A program made the position numbers and the translations under genes. A model generated the notes under the pieces. The model had not been told where the DNA came from, made no database searches, and saw only the letters and a program-made list of their open reading frames with translations. Source: an uncultured Clostridia bacterium (GTDB taxonomy: Bacteria; Bacillota; Dehalobacteriia; UBA4068; CALXSR01). Taken from it: a DNA stretch of 64,000 bases. Position 1 is the stretch's first letter, and every line of letters begins with the position of its first letter. The stretch spans positions 32,290 to 96,289 of the forward strand of contig CALXSR010000011.1 of NCBI GenBank assembly GCA_944391215.1, given 5' to 3'. Of the stretch, positions 9,779-17,959 are shown in pieces.

Positions 9779-10604
9779 AACAATGCTCCCCTTCCTGTAT
9801 GGTTATGCCTTGCGGCTGGTATTTTAATGCGCAAACCGGCTCCAATAACAAAATTGTATCTACCACGGTTCCCGTTTTCTTTTGTACGGTTTTCCGATAT
9901 ATTTTATTTTTTCGATAAAGAATTCCATTTTCTCGGAAAAAGCTTCTATCCTGTTCATAAATTTCATAACGGTACGGGCTTTCATGATTGGCCAATAGAG
10001 AACCGTATAAATAGCTGTCATCAAACCAAATTTGAATTTGGTAGGTAGTATCCGTTTCGTTTTTCACTTTTAAATCTTGCCAACCTTCATGGATAGTGGC
10101 TTCTACGCCGTCCGGTATTTCGCTAGGCGGAATAGGAAAAGATTCCGCTTTATGGCCATGCCGTTCTATTACGGTAAGAGGACTTTGTAAAAATAGCCAA
10201 TACAACACGGTACTAATTTGGCATAAACCGCCGCCCTTTACCGTAGTAAGTTTATCATCCTGTAATACCAAAGCTTCCTGGTATTCCTGAAAGCGATCCG
10301 CTTCTTTTACTAAAAGCCAAAAAGAAAATACTTCTCCTGGTTTGATTAAAATACGATCTAACGTTTTGGCTGCCAATTTTAAATTATGCACCTTATTATA
10401 TTGGAACTGAATATCCTGACCGCTGTTTTCATTCACCATAAGAGAACTGGTAGCGACAATTTGATAGGGCAAGGTATAATCCACTTTTTTTTGTGCATAC
10501 GTACGGCCATCAAAACGCATTGCCAAATAAAAACAAGCTACCTTTTGTTTTTTGCGCAAAGGTAATAAAAAGGGAAATACTTGGGTTAACCTCTTTCTAG
10601 GCAT
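9771..10604 (-). CDS. vanW: VanW family protein
   Basis: This 277-residue protein has the VanW core: NLKLAAKTLDRILIKPGEVFSFW followed by GGGLCQISTVLYWL, where the Cys in GGGLCQ is invariant in the family. A C-terminal beta-rich part follows. VanW occurs in VanB and VanG glycopeptide-resistance operons, but its biochemical role is unknown. The N-terminal Arg/Lys-rich stretch is not a convincing signal peptide. Start 10604 has AGGAGG seven bases upstream. It overlaps the NhaC gene by 19 bases and the ligase by 8, so all three are one transcript and are probably translationally coupled. Confidence 0.88.
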   Translation of the reverse strand: MPRKRLTQVFPFLLPLRKKQKVACFYLAMRFDGRTYAQKKVDYTLPYQIVATSSLMVNENSGQDIQFQYNKVHNLKLAAKTLDRILIKPGEVFSFWLLVKEADRFQEYQEALVLQDDKLTTVKGGGLCQISTVLYWLFLQSPLTVIERHGHKAESFPIPPSEIPDGVEATIHEGWQDLKVKNETDTTYQIQIWFDDSYLYGSLLANHESPYRYEIYEQDRSFFRENGILYRKNKIYRKTVQKKTGTVVDTILLLEPVCALKYQPQGITIQEGEHCFG

Positions 10605-12022
10605 AGGATTCCCTCCTTTTTTTCTCCATCTCGGCGGCCAATTCCCAATAAAATAGTAACTAGCATTACCAAAAGCATGGCATAAGAATAAAACACATAT
10701 GGCGTCACCTGTAAACCAGTTAAAGGGTTAGCGGTATCCGAGGCAAACCCTAATGTATAAATAACCGCCGGTGTCCAGGGCAGGCAATAAACCAAAGTAT
10801 TGGATTGTGCATCCAATAAATTTGCTGCTCGATAAGGACTAATGCCATATTTTTGGGCTAAAGGTTTGGCAAAAGAAGCGCCAATCGCCAAAATAGCCGG
10901 CGCATTTAAGCCCATCAAGGCCGATAAAATAATAATCATCAATGAAATAACCAGTTCAGCACCTTTAGCGCTTTTCGCCACTTTTTGTAATACCTGCAAC
11001 AATTTTTGATCCCCACCACCTTGACGCATAATAGCAATACAAGCAAACAGTAATAAAGCCAAAATACAAACCTGTATCATCCCGCTCAAACCAGAAAAAA
11101 GCACGCCATCTACAGTACGGTCTAACCCTTGTCCGGAAACGCGGAATAAAGCCGGTATGGTAGAGTTGGCATTATCAATTTGGATAAAATCCATTAAACC
11201 AGCTGCAACCGCTGTTATACTACCGGCAACAATACCAATGGTAGTGGCAATTACAATATCTCCCTTTTTAATCGCCACAAAAACAGTTAGCCCTACTGGC
11301 AAAAACATCCATAGCGTATTCATATCGTAAGCAGCATTATTATTGATTACCCCACTTGATCCCAATTGGGAGCCGGCAAGAAAAATACCGGCAATCGTAA
11401 GAGCGCCTGCAGCCAAAGCATACTTCAATCGCGAACGGACCACGCCCGGCACATCTACCCCTTGCGAAGTAGCCGAACAAATCGTCGTATCAGATATTGG
11501 CGCCAAATTATCACCAAAAGCAGCGCCAGAAATAATAGCGCCAGCCAATAAACCAGGATGCGCGCCTAATGCCAGTCCAGCCGGATATAAAACGCCCATA
11601 CCGGCGGCAATGGTTCCGAACCCAGTACCAGAAGATGTGGCAAATAAAGCGGAAGCCAAAAAAGAAATAACTGTAAAAATAGTACTATCTGCGCCTAATC
11701 CAGCAGCAATGCCAGCAATCGCAGCCGATAGCCCGGAATCTCTTAAAATACGGGAAAATACTCCGGCAAACAACCAACAAACCACTGGTAAAATGGCCTC
11801 TTTACTAGCCATACCATTTACAATCACTTGCCCGTATTGTTTTTTATCTTTGGCCCCAAAAAAGGCAAATAAAATGGCTAAAAAAGCAGGTAACCATAAA
11901 GCGCCATCGGAAATAGAACCAAAGTAAAAGGTAGTTAAAATAATGAAAACAATGAAAATCAAAAATGGTAAAAAGGACATCCAGGGACCGCCATAAAATT
12001 CCAATTTTTTCTCTTCCTGCAT
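10586..12022 (-). CDS. nhaC: NhaC-family Na+/H+ antiporter
   Basis: A 478-residue polytopic membrane protein with about 11-12 hydrophobic segments. The diagnostic part is TSSGTGFGTIAAGMGVLYPAG followed by GAIISGAAFGDNLAPISDTTICSA, the NhaC signature with the FGDNLAPISDTT loop. It exchanges cytoplasmic Na+ (or an organic partner, as in malate/lactate antiporter relatives) for external protons. AGGAGG nine bases before ATG 12022 supports the start. Being first in a transcript with vanW and the VanG-type ligase is unusual; whether the antiporter has a role with them is unknown. Confidence 0.85.
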   Translation of the reverse strand: MQEEKKLEFYGGPWMSFLPFLIFIVFIILTTFYFGSISDGALWLPAFLAILFAFFGAKDKKQYGQVIVNGMASKEAILPVVCWLFAGVFSRILRDSGLSAAIAGIAAGLGADSTIFTVISFLASALFATSSGTGFGTIAAGMGVLYPAGLALGAHPGLLAGAIISGAAFGDNLAPISDTTICSATSQGVDVPGVVRSRLKYALAAGALTIAGIFLAGSQLGSSGVINNNAAYDMNTLWMFLPVGLTVFVAIKKGDIVIATTIGIVAGSITAVAAGLMDFIQIDNANSTIPALFRVSGQGLDRTVDGVLFSGLSGMIQVCILALLLFACIAIMRQGGGDQKLLQVLQKVAKSAKGAELVISLMIIILSALMGLNAPAILAIGASFAKPLAQKYGISPYRAANLLDAQSNTLVYCLPWTPAVIYTLGFASDTANPLTGLQVTPYVFYSYAMLLVMLVTILLGIGRRDGEKKEGILCLERG

Positions 12023-12040
12023 AAAAGAGCCTCCTAAAAC

Positions 12041-12089
12041 AAAACCGTTTCCTCGTTCACTATTATTGTAGCGAAAAGGAAACGGTTTT
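12041..12089 (-). terminator. Hairpin between kinase operon and nhaC
   Basis: AAAACCGTTTCC (12041-12052) and GGAAACGGTTTT (12078-12089) form a 12-bp stem with a 25-base loop, followed on the minus strand by GTTTTAGG. It ends 18 bases before the nhaC start, so it could terminate the HPt/kinase transcript or act as an attenuator in the nhaC leader. Confidence 0.5.
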
Positions 12090-12145
12090 ATTTTAAGCCT
12101 TTCTTAGCAAAAACTTAGTTTTTTCTTACGAATTCTTAAGGCTCC

Positions 12146-12514
12146 TTAAGAAAATTTTTTATCCACCTCGTGTAATAAATTTAACACTTGATGATAGTTG
12201 TTTACCAGTTGTTTATAATAAATTTCATAATGACTAACATCTTCTTTTTTTAAGCAACTCAACAGTTTTTCTGCAATACTGCTTAAAGAAAGAAAACCAA
12301 GACTAGCGGATAAGCCCTTTAAGCTGTGGGTATAAATTTTGGCGTTATCCCAATCATTTCTCTGATATGCTTCCTGCAATAAAGGAAAGGTTTTATCTTC
12401 TGGGAACATGCGAATATACTTTTCATAAAAAGACTCATTATTCATAAAACGATCCAGAGCAATATGTACCGCAATTCCTTCATTTTGCAAATGACTTAAA
12501 TACTCAGAATTCAT
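12146..12514 (-). CDS. Histidine phosphotransfer (HPt) domain protein
   Basis: A small stand-alone HPt protein of 122 residues. The phosphoacceptor motif is THSLKGLSASLGF; the His is near residue 54 and is followed by the usual KG and small residues. It should receive phosphate from the receiver domain of the adjacent hybrid kinase and pass it to a response regulator not present here. The frame opens with ATG at 12523, but AAGGG stands nine bases before the ATG at 12514, which I prefer. It overlaps the end of the kinase gene by 11 bases, so the two are co-translated. Confidence 0.85.
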   Translation of the reverse strand: MNSEYLSHLQNEGIAVHIALDRFMNNESFYEKYIRMFPEDKTFPLLQEAYQRNDWDNAKIYTHSLKGLSASLGFLSLSSIAEKLLSCLKKEDVSHYEIYYKQLVNNYHQVLNLLHEVDKKFS

Positions 12515-14732
12515 CTTCACCATCCCTTATCAAATGTTCCTTCATTTTTTCAAACAAACACTCAAAATTAATCGGTTTCGCAATATGATCGTCCATCCCA
12601 CAAGCAAGGGACTCTTCTCTATCTTCACGGAAAGCATTTGCCGTCATGGCAATAATAATAACTTTTGTTGCATCTTCCCGTTTACTTTGCCGAATTTTTT
12701 CAGTAGCCGCATAACCGTCCATCCTCGGCATTTGCACATCCATTAAAATAAAATTGTAATAACCAACTGGAGAATTCAAAAAAGCCTCGCAAACCGCCTC
12801 CCCATTTTCGGCGCAATCTACCCTTGCCCCGGTTTGATTTAAAAAATCTAAAGCAATTTCCATATTTAGCACATTGTCTTCCGCCAATAAAATATGACAA
12901 TGGCTAAAATCAAAAGTATTTTCCTTTTGTTGACAAATGCCTGGTACATTTTTACTATTTTCTATAATAGCCAATAAATCAGAAGAGAAAAGAGGTTTTG
13001 TTATGCAACCGTCAACCAAAGGTAAAATATGCGCTGCAACTGCTGTAATATCATAAACACTTAAAAAAATACGCATGGCCGTCGTTGGAGAAATGCAACG
13101 GATTGCTTGCAAAAAAGAAGCCGCCTTTTCCCTTGGAAAATCCAATAAACAAAATGTATAAGGATATCCTATACTTTTGGCTTGTTCTAATAAGAGCAAT
13201 ATCTCTTCCTGATTAGAGCAGTACTGCGCTGAGCAGTTTAAGCTGTTTAATACTTTAACCAAATAACAAGCAATTGTCGTGTCTTGCTGCCAAATCAATA
13301 TTTTTTCTTTGCTGGAGAAGGAAAAAGCTTTTTGAATTCCCACTTCCTTGTTATCTACGGCCAACGGTAAATCTACGGTAAAAGTACTTCCTACTCCCAG
13401 TTTACTTTCCACAGTGATATTCCCATTCATTAAAGTAATTAAGTCTTTCGTAATGGCCAAACCCAAACCAGTACTACCGCTTCCTTTTTGTGTGGCTTGT
13501 GCAAAAGGCAAAAAAATAGTTTGCAAAAATGTTTCACTCATGCCGATACCATCATCTTTTACCGCAAAACGAAGCCGAACCTGTTCTACATCCTCTGCTA
13601 TTTGTCGAATGGAAAAAGTGATATGGCCCCCTGTTGGCGTATACTTTATCGCATTGCTCAATAAATTTAATAAAACTTGCTTTAATCGCAAGGTATCGCC
13701 TACCAATGATTCCTTATTTAAACCATACGCTTCTGTGGCAAAAAACACTCCCTTTTCCTTGGCCTGCGTATTTACCATAGAACAAATCGCTTGTACCAAT
13801 TCTTTAAAAGAAAACGGTTCTTTTACCAATTCCATTTTGCCGCTTTCTATTTTAGAAAAGTCTAAAATATCATTCACCAAAGTAAGTAAATGATCGGAAG
13901 ATAAATTCATTTTATGCAAACAATCCTGTAATTTATCCGGATCATCAATGGCATGTTCCGCCATTTTAATCAAACCAGCTATCGCATTCATTGGCGTTCT
14001 AATTTCATGACTCATTTGCGATAAGAAATCCCGACGGGCAACGCCTGCTTCCTGCGCTTTTACTAAAGCAGCTTTCAATAAATCTTGATTCTTTTTCTGT
14101 GTTGTTAAGTCGGTAATCGCCAACAAAAACCAATTCTTATCGAAAATATCGATTGGTTGCACATGAAAACACACCCATTTCGCTTCCCCAGATGGCGTTT
14201 GGAAAGCACATTCCAAATGCTGCCCTTTTTTTATTTCCATCACATGCAGAATGGTTTGTCTTAATAAAATTCGGTCTTCTGGCAAAAGGCAAGAAAAGAA
14301 AATATCCGCTTGATTGTAAACTTGCTTGATCGATAATCCTAAAATTTCATTGAGGCTTTCACTAATATGGATAAAACGGTGTTCCGATAAAGAATAAAGT
14401 AAATAGGTATCCTCCATATGCTCCACAAGCAACTGAAATGCATTTTCACGAGCAATCAACTGACAATTTCGTTGTTGAATTTTTTTCCAATAGTAGCCCA
14501 AAATTCCCACAACAATAACACAAATACTTAAAATCACTAAAAGAATTGGCCAATAAAATTCATTAGATTGCGATAAATCAGCATGTAATATTCCTTGTGC
14601 CGGATCAGGATAATATAATAAATCTACAATCAAAGCTTTTTGCCAAGCACCAAGACCCAAACCAACCAGTAAACATGTCCCCACCAAGCAGCAAATAGCA
14701 GTACGTAAATTTGTTCTATTATCAAAGTTCAT
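12504..14732 (-). CDS. Hybrid sensor histidine kinase (PAS-HisKA-HATPase-REC-REC)
   Basis: At 742 residues, the order is two TM helices (about 12-32 and 60-82) around a short external loop, then a PAS domain (about 100-215). HisKA follows with FLSQMSHEIRTPMN (phospho-His near residue 245), then HATPase_c with the N box LLNLLSNAIKYTP and G boxes DDGIGM and GSGSTGLGLAI. A first receiver-like domain (about 475-595) is degenerate but keeps an Asp in CLLDFP. The second receiver (about 615-740) is complete, with LLAEDN, FILMDVQMPRMDG and a KPINF lysine. The external loop is too short to hold a known sensor domain, so the stimulus is unknown. With the HPt gene it forms a phosphorelay lacking its output regulator. 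Confidence 0.9.
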   Translation of the reverse strand: MNFDNRTNLRTAICCLVGTCLLVGLGLGAWQKALIVDLLYYPDPAQGILHADLSQSNEFYWPILLVILSICVIVVGILGYYWKKIQQRNCQLIARENAFQLLVEHMEDTYLLYSLSEHRFIHISESLNEILGLSIKQVYNQADIFFSCLLPEDRILLRQTILHVMEIKKGQHLECAFQTPSGEAKWVCFHVQPIDIFDKNWFLLAITDLTTQKKNQDLLKAALVKAQEAGVARRDFLSQMSHEIRTPMNAIAGLIKMAEHAIDDPDKLQDCLHKMNLSSDHLLTLVNDILDFSKIESGKMELVKEPFSFKELVQAICSMVNTQAKEKGVFFATEAYGLNKESLVGDTLRLKQVLLNLLSNAIKYTPTGGHITFSIRQIAEDVEQVRLRFAVKDDGIGMSETFLQTIFLPFAQATQKGSGSTGLGLAITKDLITLMNGNITVESKLGVGSTFTVDLPLAVDNKEVGIQKAFSFSSKEKILIWQQDTTIACYLVKVLNSLNCSAQYCSNQEEILLLLEQAKSIGYPYTFCLLDFPREKAASFLQAIRCISPTTAMRIFLSVYDITAVAAHILPLVDGCITKPLFSSDLLAIIENSKNVPGICQQKENTFDFSHCHILLAEDNVLNMEIALDFLNQTGARVDCAENGEAVCEAFLNSPVGYYNFILMDVQMPRMDGYAATEKIRQSKREDATKVIIIAMTANAFREDREESLACGMDDHIAKPINFECLFEKMKEHLIRDGEDEF

Positions 14733-15004
14733 TCCAACACTTCCTCAAGGTTGTTCCCCAAGTATCTCGTAAGCCAACAAAGTTCTATACATTCTTCTAA
14801 TTATATACATTTTGTGACCCAAATAGCCTAAGAATGATTATAGTCAGAAAACGCAGCTCCGTCAATGTAAAATCAATCTTTGTCGAAAAGATTCGAAAAA
14901 AACCGCCTCATAGAAAAACGCATACATTTTCACTTCTATTCAATAAAAAGAGAATAATTGATAAACGCGCCAATTCTGCGACTCACTTTATCGCCCCCAC
15001 TTGC
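14733..15004. other. Divergent intergenic region
   Basis: This separates the leftward kinase from the rightward metal operon. Apart from AT-rich sequence I see no gene; a 75-codon frame beginning at 14834 lacks a ribosome binding site and homology. Confidence 0.5.
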
Positions 15005-15033
15005 TTGACAAAAAAGAAGCAAATATTTATAAT
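15005..15033 (+). promoter_or_regulatory. Consensus sigma-A promoter of the metal exporter/Fur operon
   Basis: A perfect TTGACA (15005-15010), 17-base spacer and perfect TATAAT (15028-15033). Such a strong promoter implies tight repression, which fits the operator that begins at the next base. Confidence 0.88.
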
Positions 15034-15054
15034 TGCAAATAGAAATTATTTGCA
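15034..15054. promoter_or_regulatory. Inverted-repeat operator at the transcription start
   Basis: TGCAAATA and TATTTGCA flank five bases (GAAAT), immediately after the -10 hexamer. The size and position suit a Fur-family repressor that blocks initiation. The likely ligand is the Fur-family protein encoded in this operon, so the circuit would be autoregulatory. Confidence 0.7.
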
Positions 15055-15080
15055 TTTATAGTAGAAGGGAATCAAATCAC

Positions 15081-15932
15081 ATGTGGGATCTTATCTTAGA
15101 CACGATCTTAGACACCTTAAAAATTATACCGATTTTGCTCATTTTTTACCTCTTTATGGAATTACTAGAACGCAAAACAGACTTCAGTTCTTTCATGCAA
15201 AATAAATTGCATCGTTTTGGGCCCTGTATTGGCGCTCTTTTAGGTTGTATTCCGCAATGCGGTTTTTCCACTGCTTGCGCCGCTTTATATAATCAGGGAC
15301 TCATTGGGGCCGGTATTTTAATTGCTGTTTTTTTATCGACCTCCGACGAAGCGATTCCTATTTTATTTGCTCATTTTTCAGACTTCTCTCTCATACTAGA
15401 ATTACTATTATGGAAGGTATTGATTGCCATTGTAGCCGGGTATTTTCTGCAATTTACCATATTCCGAAACGAAAAAAACGATGTCCGTTCCTATGACCAT
15501 TCCGACGACTGTATCCTGGGAGATGATTGCCATTGTCAGGAAGAAGACTCATTATTAAAATGTGCCATACTGCATACCATAAAAATTTCTCTTTTCATTT
15601 TGCTAACCATGATTGTGGTAAATATCGTAGTTTATGTAATCGGTATGGAAAATCTGCAAAATTTACTGTTAACCAATAGCGTTTTTCAACCTTGCCTTAC
15701 CGCACTTATTGGTTTAATTCCAGGCTGCACAACTTCCGTGTTATTAACCGAACTTTTCTTAAATGGCAGCCTAAGTTTTGGCTCTACCATTGCGGGCCTT
15801 TCTTCCGGCGCTGGATTTGGGTACTTAGTTTTAATGAAAGGAAAAAATAAGAAAAATGCGTTGCGTATTATTTTTTATACCTTTTTCACTGCGGCTGTTT
15901 TTGGCATGTTAATCCAGCAAATTATGATATAA
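15081..15932 (+). CDS. Putative heavy-metal/manganese exporter (ArsP_2-like, 10TM)
   Basis: A 283-residue membrane protein with two similar halves. The first has GALLGCIPQCGFSTACAALYN and the second ALIGLIPGCTTSVLLTELF, the repeated GxIPxC signature of the putative 10TM heavy-metal exporter family (formerly DUF2899). Between the halves lies a cytoplasmic loop rich in His, Asp and Cys (SYDHSDDCILGDDCHCQEED), which looks metal-binding. Start 15081 is preceded by AAGGGA; the upstream extension of the frame covers the promoter and operator and is not coding. Coupling to a Fur-family gene supports efflux of a transition metal, perhaps Mn or Fe. The exact ion is unknown. Confidence 0.8.
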   Translation: MWDLILDTILDTLKIIPILLIFYLFMELLERKTDFSSFMQNKLHRFGPCIGALLGCIPQCGFSTACAALYNQGLIGAGILIAVFLSTSDEAIPILFAHFSDFSLILELLLWKVLIAIVAGYFLQFTIFRNEKNDVRSYDHSDDCILGDDCHCQEEDSLLKCAILHTIKISLFILLTMIVVNIVVYVIGMENLQNLLLTNSVFQPCLTALIGLIPGCTTSVLLTELFLNGSLSFGSTIAGLSSGAGFGYLVLMKGKNKKNALRIIFYTFFTAAVFGMLIQQIMI

Positions 15933-15955
15933 TAAACAAAAGGATGGAATGCGTC

Positions 15956-16408
15956 ATGGAAAAAATAGAATTATTATTAAAAAAAGCAGATTTAAAATAT
16001 ACCAAACAGAGAGAAGGCATCTTATCTGTTTTATTACAAAATGAAAAACAGTTGCGGGCCGAAGATATTTATTTGGCTTTACAAAATAATGGCAAAGAAT
16101 ATAGCCTTTCTACCATTTACCGTAATTTAATTAGTTTAGAACAAGCCGGTATTGTAGAAAAAACCGATATTCCCAGTCATAATGGGCAGTTTTTTCATTT
16201 AAAAACAGAAAAACATCTTCATCAGTTGATTTGTATTTCTTGTAAAGATACTTATCCAATCGATGAATGTCCGCTAGAGCCTTATCTTCACGAAATAGGT
16301 CAAAAACAGGGCTTTCAAGTATTGGGTCACTCTTTTGAAATATTCGGGCTATGTCCGCATTGTCAACAAAAAAATAGCGAAAGAGAGTTAGCGCATGAGA
16401 AAAAGTGA
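15956..16408 (+). CDS. Fur-family transcriptional regulator
   Basis: A 150-residue Fur/PerR/Zur-type repressor. The winged-helix part contains KYTKQREGILSVLL and SLSTIYRNLISLEQAGIV (recognition helix). The dimerisation domain has HLHQLICISCKDTYPID and a C-terminal CPHC, giving paired CxxC zinc sites (ISCKD reads C-K rather than the standard CxxC, so the first site is atypical; DECPLE supplies another Cys). Subtype (Fur, Zur, Mur or PerR) cannot be settled. It follows the exporter by 23 bp and overlaps the next gene. Start 15956 is chosen because the ATG at 15944 has no space for a ribosome binding site. Confidence 0.9.
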   Translation: MEKIELLLKKADLKYTKQREGILSVLLQNEKQLRAEDIYLALQNNGKEYSLSTIYRNLISLEQAGIVEKTDIPSHNGQFFHLKTEKHLHQLICISCKDTYPIDECPLEPYLHEIGQKQGFQVLGHSFEIFGLCPHCQQKNSERELAHEKK

Positions 16409-17252
16409 AACTTGCTATAATGTCATTTTTCCAATTTGGTTTTTACTCCTTTTCCCTATCGGTTGGCTTTTGGTATTACCGGCCAATTTTATTGTGGATT
16501 CCATGATACTTATTACCGCATTAAAAATGCAGCATATTCCCAACCGTATGTCTATTTTCAAACAAAGCATTATCAAAGTTTGGATTTTTGGCTTTACTGC
16601 CGATATGATTGGCGCAGCTTTGCTTTTTTGCAGCCAAATGAGCCTGGGAGACTGGTGGATTGAATATATTACCATTCCTTTGGCCACCAATCCTTTTGAT
16701 AACTGGTATGCCCTTCTTTTTACTGCAGCAGCAATTGCCTTGGCCGCATTATTCATTTACTTTTTTAATTATAAGTTTTCTTTTTACGAGATACCTTTAC
16801 AACAAAAACAAAAAAAGACCATTGCATTGGTGTTGGCCTTGGTTACGGCACCTTATTTATTGTTGATTCCCAGTCAGCTTATTTATAACGGAGAAAATGG
16901 GAATCGGCCCGAATTATTATGTTTTACCAATCATTTTGTGACCCATACGCAAAGCAGTACCCAAATTATGCAAAACGGCCAGGAATATTCTTTCCCTGAC
17001 CAATACAGTACTGCCTTTACCAATGGCATCAATACTGCGAATCAGGTAAAAATGCCGCATTTAAAAGAAACCGAACCTACTTTTACCGCTTATTTTTATA
17101 GTTCCTCTTATCCTGACGATAAAACGTCCTTCCCTTTTTGGCAAGCGGATAATGAACAAAGTACCATTTACTATTTTCAATATGAAAATAAAATATATCA
17201 GGTGAAAGAAAAATACAGTGCTTCGATTGCAAGCGGCTTACAAATACCATAA
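16395..17252 (+). CDS. Membrane protein of unknown function in Fur operon
   Basis: A 285-residue protein that I do not recognise. Hydrophobic segments lie at about 9-45, 60-80, 103-125 and 140-160. A hydrophilic C-terminal half of about 120 residues then follows, without further TM segments and rich in Thr, Tyr and Asn, probably outside the membrane. It overlaps the Fur gene by 14 bases, so it is translationally coupled and shares its metal-responsive promoter. A role in metal homeostasis is inferred only from that position. Confidence 0.65.
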   Translation: MRKSETCYNVIFPIWFLLLFPIGWLLVLPANFIVDSMILITALKMQHIPNRMSIFKQSIIKVWIFGFTADMIGAALLFCSQMSLGDWWIEYITIPLATNPFDNWYALLFTAAAIALAALFIYFFNYKFSFYEIPLQQKQKKTIALVLALVTAPYLLLIPSQLIYNGENGNRPELLCFTNHFVTHTQSSTQIMQNGQEYSFPDQYSTAFTNGINTANQVKMPHLKETEPTFTAYFYSSSYPDDKTSFPFWQADNEQSTIYYFQYENKIYQVKEKYSASIASGLQIP

Positions 17253-17280
17253 AAAGGAAGGATATTATCCTTCCTTTTTA
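17251..17280 (+). terminator. Intrinsic terminator, bidirectional
   Basis: AAAAAGGAAGGAT, a three-base loop and ATCCTTCCTTTTT form a 13-bp stem between the converging Fur operon and iorB. Confidence 0.85.
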
Positions 17281-17311
17281 TTTGCTTAATTTTTTACTTT
17301 TCTATCTTATA

Positions 17312-17338
17312 TATGTAACCAAATTTATGTAACCAAAT
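17312..17338. repeat. Tandem 13-bp direct repeat
   Basis: TATGTAACCAAAT occurs twice with one base between (17312-17324, 17326-17338), followed by the palindrome GTTACGTAAC at 17344. Function unknown. Confidence 0.6.
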
Positions 17339-17376
17339 AGCAAGTTACGTAACGAAATACAACAATAACCGATTCT

Positions 17377-17955
17377 TTACTTTTCTGTTAATGCTTCCCC
17401 GGCTGCAAAAGCATCTAAATTAACCTGCAAGAACTTTTGCGGTACCAATTTGGTAATTACCGTAATCCAAGTTTCCCGATCTATATTCATGTATTTGGAA
17501 AGCGCGCCTAATAGAACGACATTAGCCGCTTTATCACTACCGCAATCCCGTGCTGCATGTAAGGCATCAAAAATTAAAACATTTTTGCACTTACTGCGAA
17601 TTTGTTCCAATACATCATCAGGATATTTGGCAACCCCCGTCACCACCGGCATAGGATTCATTTTTTGGTCATTAACAATAATTTGGCCATCTTCCTTTAA
17701 CCAGTGCAGCCAACGTAATGCTTCCAATTTTTCAAAAGCCATAATCATATCGGCAGTACCCGGCTCTATAATAGGAGAATATACTTTATCGCCAAAACGA
17801 ACTTGCGTTACAACGCTACCGCCTCTTTGGCTCATGCCATGAATTTCTGAAACCTTTACGTCCTGTCCGGTGCTCAAAGCAACTTGAGAAAGAATACGGC
17901 TGGCCAAAATGGTACCCTGGCCACCGACTCCCACAATCAAAATATTTTTTACCAT
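17377..17955 (-). CDS. iorB: Indolepyruvate:ferredoxin oxidoreductase beta subunit
   Basis: A 192-residue protein of the pyruvate-ferredoxin oxidoreductase gamma-domain family. It begins ILIVGVGGQGTILASRILSQ and has GMSQRGGSVVTQVRFG, both typical of IorB. With IorA it decarboxylates arylpyruvates, from aromatic amino acid transamination, to arylacetyl-CoA and reduces ferredoxin. Start 17955 has AAGGAGAG seven bases upstream; a longer open frame overlaps iorA and is spurious. It starts 4 bases after iorA ends. Confidence 0.93.
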   Translation of the reverse strand: MVKNILIVGVGGQGTILASRILSQVALSTGQDVKVSEIHGMSQRGGSVVTQVRFGDKVYSPIIEPGTADMIMAFEKLEALRWLHWLKEDGQIIVNDQKMNPMPVVTGVAKYPDDVLEQIRSKCKNVLIFDALHAARDCGSDKAANVVLLGALSKYMNIDRETWITVITKLVPQKFLQVNLDAFAAGEALTEK

Positions 17956-17959
17956 TTTA

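Noticed and set aside
14834..15061. 75-codon frame upstream of the exporter
   Set aside because: It runs through the consensus promoter and operator and lacks a start signal.
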